A stretch of DNA of 17,325 nt from Sphaerochaetaceae bacterium (GTDB lineage: Bacteria; Spirochaetota; Spirochaetia; Sphaerochaetales; Sphaerochaetaceae): NCBI GenBank assembly GCA_024405065.1, contig JAKSPF010000006.1:1-17325 (forward strand), written 5' to 3'. Each line of letters starts with the position of its first letter. Position 1 is the first letter of the stretch. Positions 14,550 through 17,325 of the stretch are shown here, in pieces. The position numbers and the translations under genes are program-made. Below the pieces are notes generated by a model that saw nothing but the letters and a program-made list of their open reading frames with translations, was not told the DNA's origin and did no database searches.

Positions 14550-15496
14550 TGAGTTATAAGGATGTTGACGGTTTATATGCCGTTTTTGATACAGAAAAAG
14601 GAAAAATCACGGTAAAACTTGAATTTGAAAAAGTACCGATGACTGTTGCTAATTTTGTCGGTTTGTGTGAAGGAGAGCTGAACTTTGATAATCCCGGAGA
14701 AAACTTCTATGAAGGGCTTAATTTTCATAGGGTAGTTGATAATTTCATGATTCAGGGTGGTTGTCCGAAAGGAGACGGAACCGGAGGTCCGGGTTATTCC
14801 TTTCCTGATGAGTTTGATGCTTCTTTGAGGCATGATGGTGCCGGAGTCATGAGTATGGCAAATGCCGGACCGGGAACAAACGGAAGTCAGTTTTTCATTA
14901 CACATGTAAAAACTCCGTGGCTGAATGATAAGCATTCTGTGTTCGGCAGGGTTGTTGAGGGTCAGGATGTAGTCAATTCAATAAAACAAGGTGACAGAAT
15001 CAACACAGTTACGATAGAGAGAATCGGAAAGAAAGCCGAAGATTTCAAGGTTACAAAAGAAATTTTCTCAGAACTGGTACAAAAAGCGGCAAATGTTGCA
15101 ATGGAAAAGCGTCGTAAAGAGATAGAAGACATTGAAAAAGAGATAGATAACCGCTGGCCCGGGAATATTGTGACGTCTTCCGGATTAAGATATGTTGTGA
15201 CAAAGAAAGGTTCCGGTTCAGGTTCGCCCAAATTCGGACAGACGGTTACAGTCCACTATCAGGGAAGTCTGATTGACGGGAGAATGTTTGATTCTTCGTT
15301 GAACAGAGGAGAGCCGGCAAAGTTTGAAATAGGTCAGGTTATTGAGGGGTGGAATGAGGCACTTGTTTCCATGACAAAGGGAGAAAAAAGAACTTTGATA
15401 ATTCCTCCTGAGCTTGGGTACGGAGTACATGGCTATCCGGGAATTATCCCGCCGAATTCATACCTCATATTTGATGTTGAGCTGCTTGATTTCTGA
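14549..15496 (+). CDS. Dual-family immunophilin: cyclophilin-FKBP fusion prolyl isomerase
   Basis: This 315-residue protein joins two unrelated peptidyl-prolyl isomerase folds. Residues 8-160 are a cyclophilin: NFHRVVDNFMIQGG with catalytic Arg61, Phe66 and Gln69, then GSQFFITHVKTPWLNDKHSVFG, with Trp124 at the usual drug-contact position. Residues 165-205 are a charged, probably helical linker (KRRKEIEDIEKEID). Residues 210-315 are an FKBP: VTVHYQGSLIDGRMFDSS (Tyr237, Phe247, Asp248), IGQVIEGW (Val264, Ile265, Trp268), LGYG (Tyr291) and LIFDVELLDF. No signal peptide is seen, so it should be a cytoplasmic folding catalyst and chaperone. Such fusions are established in Treponema denticola and flavobacteria. 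A TTG just upstream is in frame, but the ATG at 14549 with GGAG before it is better. Its coupling to parB is likely operon economy rather than shared function. Confidence 0.93.
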   Translation: MSYKDVDGLYAVFDTEKGKITVKLEFEKVPMTVANFVGLCEGELNFDNPGENFYEGLNFHRVVDNFMIQGGCPKGDGTGGPGYSFPDEFDASLRHDGAGVMSMANAGPGTNGSQFFITHVKTPWLNDKHSVFGRVVEGQDVVNSIKQGDRINTVTIERIGKKAEDFKVTKEIFSELVQKAANVAMEKRRKEIEDIEKEIDNRWPGNIVTSSGLRYVVTKKGSGSGSPKFGQTVTVHYQGSLIDGRMFDSSLNRGEPAKFEIGQVIEGWNEALVSMTKGEKRTLIIPPELGYGVHGYPGIIPPNSYLIFDVELLDF

Positions 15497-15501
15497 TTTG
15501 T

Positions 15502-15561
15502 AGAGCCAATTGCAAAATTAAGCTTTGTGAAGAATGAACATGGAAATTTGAAATTGGCTCT
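15502..15561. repeat. 60-bp inverted-repeat element, contains dispersed repeat copy B
   Basis: The ends are AGAGCCAATTGCAAA (15502-15516) and TTTGAAATTGGCTCT (15547-15561), complementary at 14 of 15 positions. The interior, 15508-15538, is copy B of the 31-bp repeat seen at 12142. It starts five bases after the immunophilin stop. It could be a palindromic intergenic element or a mini inverted-repeat transposable remnant, and as RNA it would fold into a long hairpin. No T run follows. Confidence 0.65.
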
Positions 15562-15570
15562 GTAACTTTA

Positions 15571-15596
15571 TAATTTGTAATTTGTAATTGTAATCG
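15571..15596. repeat. Short tandem TAATTTG-type repeats before radA
   Basis: TAATTTG, TAATTTG, TAATTG and TAATCG follow one another directly after the inverted-repeat element. The tract ends 42 bases before the radA ATG and may contribute to its promoter, but no clear -35/-10 pair was found. Confidence 0.5.
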
Positions 15597-15638
15597 TAGG
15601 GGAAACGATTTAGCAGGGGTTGGTAATCGGGAGATATC

Positions 15639-16976
15639 ATGTCAAAAGAAGTAACAACCGGATTTGTATGTTCGGAATGCGGATATACAAGTACAAAATG
15701 GCTCGGACGCTGTCCTCAATGCGGTATGTGGAATACCTTTACGGAAGAAAAAGCGATCCGAACACACAAAACAGGGACAGAGGTTGCACGGTCTTCTGTA
15801 CTTTCTGCAGTACCCTATGAGGCAGAATTCCGTTTTGAAAGCGGAATCTCAGAGTTGGACAGAGTTCTTGGAGGCGGAATTGTACATGCTTCTTCTGTTC
15901 TTGTGGGCGGCGAACCGGGGATAGGCAAGTCCACTTTGATGTTGCAGGTTGCAGCAGGGTGCAGTGCAAGAAGAAAAGTTCTCTACATTTCCGGAGAAGA
16001 AAGCAGCAGTCAGGTCAGGCAGAGGGCGGAAAGACTCGGACTTGATCTTAACAGAATCAATATTCTTTGTGAGACAAAACTGGAGCCGATTCTCTACGTT
16101 TTGGATACTGAAAAGCCACAGATTGTAATAGCGGACTCACTTCAGACTCTTGAAAAGGACGATATCGGATCGTCTGCGGGTTCTGTTACGCAGATGCGTA
16201 CATGCTGTATGGAGATAACATCTCACGCAAAGGCAAACGGAACGAGTGTTTTTTTTATCGGTCACGTTACAAAAGAGGGCGTAATTGCCGGCCCGAAGAT
16301 AATTGAGCATATGGTTGATACCGTAATTTACTTTGAGCAGGCATCAATGGGAGTCAGACTTGTACGTGCTGTGAAGAACCGTTTCGGTTCTGTGGATGAA
16401 ATCGGAATTTTTCTCATGACATCACATGGACTTGAAGGTGTTGCCGATCCGGCAAGTTTCTTTATTTCAAAGCGAGAAGAAACCACTTTGCCTCCCGGAA
16501 TTGCATTTACGGCAATAGTTGAGGGAACACGCACTTTTATCGTTGAGATTCAAGCTCTTGTAACTGATGGTAAGTCAGGTATCGGCAGAGTTTATTCCGA
16601 TAAAATTGACAGCTCCAGAGTTCTTCGCGTAGCCGCAATTCTTGAACGTCATGCAGGTATTTTACTTGCAAATAAAGACATTTACATAAACGTGGCAGGC
16701 GGGATGAAGGTGAACGATGTGTCTGCGGAACTGGCTATTGCTCTTGCGTTGAAATCTGCATATTCAGACAAGGGAATTGATTCAAAAACGGTGAGTTTCG
16801 GAGAGTTGAGTCTTGCAGGAGAAGTCAGACCTGTCGGTTTTGCAGACAGACGAATGAAAGCCGCTGCGGAAATGGGTTTTACCTCTGCCATAATTCCGGA
16901 ATCCCGAAACAATGAAACGGGAATAAAACCGAAAATATGCGGCAGAATACGTGATGCAGTAAACTACATATCATAG
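15639..16976 (+). CDS. radA: DNA repair protein RadA (Sms)
   Basis: RadA is a RecA-like hexameric helicase that processes recombination intermediates by branch migration. The 445-residue protein is a normal length. An N-terminal C4 zinc finger uses Cys11, Cys14, Cys25 and Cys28 in CSECGYTSTKWLGRCPQCG. The RecA-like core has Walker A GEPGIGKST (91-99), the ATPase segment IVIADSLQTLEKDD, and the RadA-specific KNRFG (246-250). The C-terminal Lon-protease-like domain, about 280-445, includes VTDGKSGIGRVYS and IYINVAGGMKVND. The Lon catalytic serine environment is not preserved, as is normal for RadA. GGGAG about six bases before the ATG sets the start. It is separated from the par operon by a repeat element and may be transcribed on its own. 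The TAG stop is itself the first base triplet of repeat copy C. Confidence 0.97.
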   Translation: MSKEVTTGFVCSECGYTSTKWLGRCPQCGMWNTFTEEKAIRTHKTGTEVARSSVLSAVPYEAEFRFESGISELDRVLGGGIVHASSVLVGGEPGIGKSTLMLQVAAGCSARRKVLYISGEESSSQVRQRAERLGLDLNRINILCETKLEPILYVLDTEKPQIVIADSLQTLEKDDIGSSAGSVTQMRTCCMEITSHAKANGTSVFFIGHVTKEGVIAGPKIIEHMVDTVIYFEQASMGVRLVRAVKNRFGSVDEIGIFLMTSHGLEGVADPASFFISKREETTLPPGIAFTAIVEGTRTFIVEIQALVTDGKSGIGRVYSDKIDSSRVLRVAAILERHAGILLANKDIYINVAGGMKVNDVSAELAIALALKSAYSDKGIDSKTVSFGELSLAGEVRPVGFADRRMKAAAEMGFTSAIIPESRNNETGIKPKICGRIRDAVNYIS

Positions 16977-16992
16977 AGTCAATTACAAAATT
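16974..16992 (+). repeat. Dispersed repeat end, copy C
   Basis: TAGAGTCAATTACAAAATT matches the start of copy B (15501-15519) at 17 of 19 positions and includes the radA stop codon. The rest of the element is not recognisable after this point. Confidence 0.55.
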
Positions 16993-17033
16993 CCATTCAT
17001 GAGTTCTGTCGGCAAGAACCCGTCCACTTTTCT

Positions 17034-17055
17034 TGACAAGTACCTGACAAGTACC
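17034..17055. repeat. 11-bp tandem duplication
   Basis: TGACAAGTACC occurs twice without a gap (17034-17044 and 17045-17055), three bases before the 33-bp repeat array. The unit is one third of the 33-bp period. Confidence 0.8.
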
Positions 17056-17057
17056 CG

Positions 17058-17156
17058 GATAGTCCGATTTGATGCATTTTTTAACTGTCAGATAGTCCGA
17101 TTTGGTGCATTTTTTTACCATTAGACAGTCTGATTTGGTGCATTTTATTGTTGAGT
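17058..17156. repeat. Three 33-bp tandem repeats
   Basis: Units begin at 17058, 17091 and 17124 and share the core AGTCCGATTTGGTGCATTTT with one or two changes per copy. The third unit decays after about 24 bases. Read on the minus strand each unit encodes an 11-residue KKCxKSDYL-type repeat inside an open frame (about 16879-17170). The array lies just upstream of, and partly overlaps, the -35 box of the following ATPase gene. Confidence 0.85.
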
Positions 17157-17179
17157 AACCGCATATTTGTTGATATTAT
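17151..17179 (+). promoter_or_regulatory. Promoter of the terminal ATPase gene
   Basis: TTGAGT (17151-17156) and TATTAT (17174-17179) are 17 bases apart. The ATG follows nine bases after the -10 box, implying an almost leaderless message. Confidence 0.5.
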
Positions 17180-17188
17180 TCTTTGTGT

Positions 17189-17325
17189 ATGAAAGAAATA
17201 ATGCTGAAAAGAAAAGCCTACTCATTCCTGCTTGACTGGAGAAGAACTAAAAACGCAGAGTGTCTTTTGATAAAAGGTGCAAGACAAACGGGGAAGACTT
17301 ATCTTGTAGAAGCATTCGGGAGAAA
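17189..17325 (+). CDS. AAA_14/DUF4143-type ATPase, 5' end only
   Basis: The first 45 codons read MKEIMLKRKAYSFLLDWRR, then a short charged stretch, then CLLIKGARQTGKTYLVEAFG. The Walker A is GARQTGKT (about residues 34-41). This arrangement, a short RKAY..LLDWR helix directly before a strand and GARQxGKT, is typical of the ATP-binding proteins with an AAA_14 domain and a C-terminal DUF4143 nuclease-like domain. These are very common as multiple copies in Treponema and other gut or oral anaerobes, and their function is poorly defined. A second ATG at 17201 would give MLKRKAY and is also plausible. There is no Shine-Dalgarno sequence before the first ATG. The gene runs off the window, so completeness and the C-terminal domain cannot be judged. 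Confidence 0.85.
   Translation, partial: MKEIMLKRKAYSFLLDWRRTKNAECLLIKGARQTGKTYLVEAFGR

Noticed and set aside
15502..15561. Inverted repeat as a simple rho-independent terminator
   Set aside because: The loop is long and no T tract follows, and the interior recurs elsewhere in the window, so a repeat element explains it better.
16879..17121. 80-codon minus-strand frame over the tandem repeats as a gene
   Set aside because: It extends into radA and shows no ribosome binding site. The repeated peptide is worth checking, so it is kept only as an observation under the tandem repeats.
17058..17156. CRISPR array
   Set aside because: Units abut directly without unique spacers, only three copies exist, and no cas gene is in view.

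Overview
The window is a chromosomal replication-origin and segregation region, most likely from a spirochaete close to Treponema. The evidence is AT-rich DNA, the order dnaA-dnaN-recF-dciA ahead of the gyrase genes, a putative lipoprotein with a relaxed lipobox, and a cyclophilin-FKBP fusion immunophilin of the kind described from Treponema denticola. The genus is an inference from these features, not a database match.

Left arm (about 1-2785, all minus strand): an unidentified open fragment at the edge, then an apparent operon read leftward. It encodes a WYL-domain transcription regulator, a small DnaQ-like DEDDh exonuclease overlapping it by 14 bases, and a HAD-family phosphatase with a lipoprotein signal. 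The 153-base divergent region before dnaA holds two overlapping palindromes and a near-consensus promoter that fixes the dnaA start.

Origin and replication block (2939-11838, plus strand): dnaA, a 246-base AT-rich spacer, dnaN, recF, dciA (DUF721), gyrB and gyrA. The spacer looks like the unwinding part of oriC. It has one perfect DnaA box (TTATACACA), three copies of a TWATGAACA motif, and a run of six trinucleotides that fits the DnaA-trio element, followed by pure A/T. Genes to the left run leftward and genes to the right run rightward, as expected around a bidirectional origin. gyrA ends in a clear hairpin terminator.

Segregation block (11839-15496): a 621-base gene-free stretch carries two perfect parS sites (TGTTTCACGTGAAACA), 321 bp apart. 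A minus-strand NifU-like Fe-S scaffold protein is followed divergently by parA and parB (overlapping 14 bases) and the cyclophilin-FKBP fusion, whose start codon overlaps the parB stop. ParB should load at the parS sites just upstream and act with ParA to separate origins.

Right end (15497-17325): radA, flanked by short dispersed and inverted repeats, then an 11-bp tandem duplication and three 33-bp tandem repeats, and finally the 5' end of an AAA_14/DUF4143-type ATPase that runs off the window.

Three genes (dnaA, parA and the terminal ATPase) share a TATTAT -10 box only 6-12 bases before the start codon with no usable Shine-Dalgarno sequence. This suggests leaderless or nearly leaderless messages. 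I saw no rRNA, tRNA, CRISPR array or transposase. No wholly new system is evident; the most interesting signals are in the origin and in the intergenic repeats.
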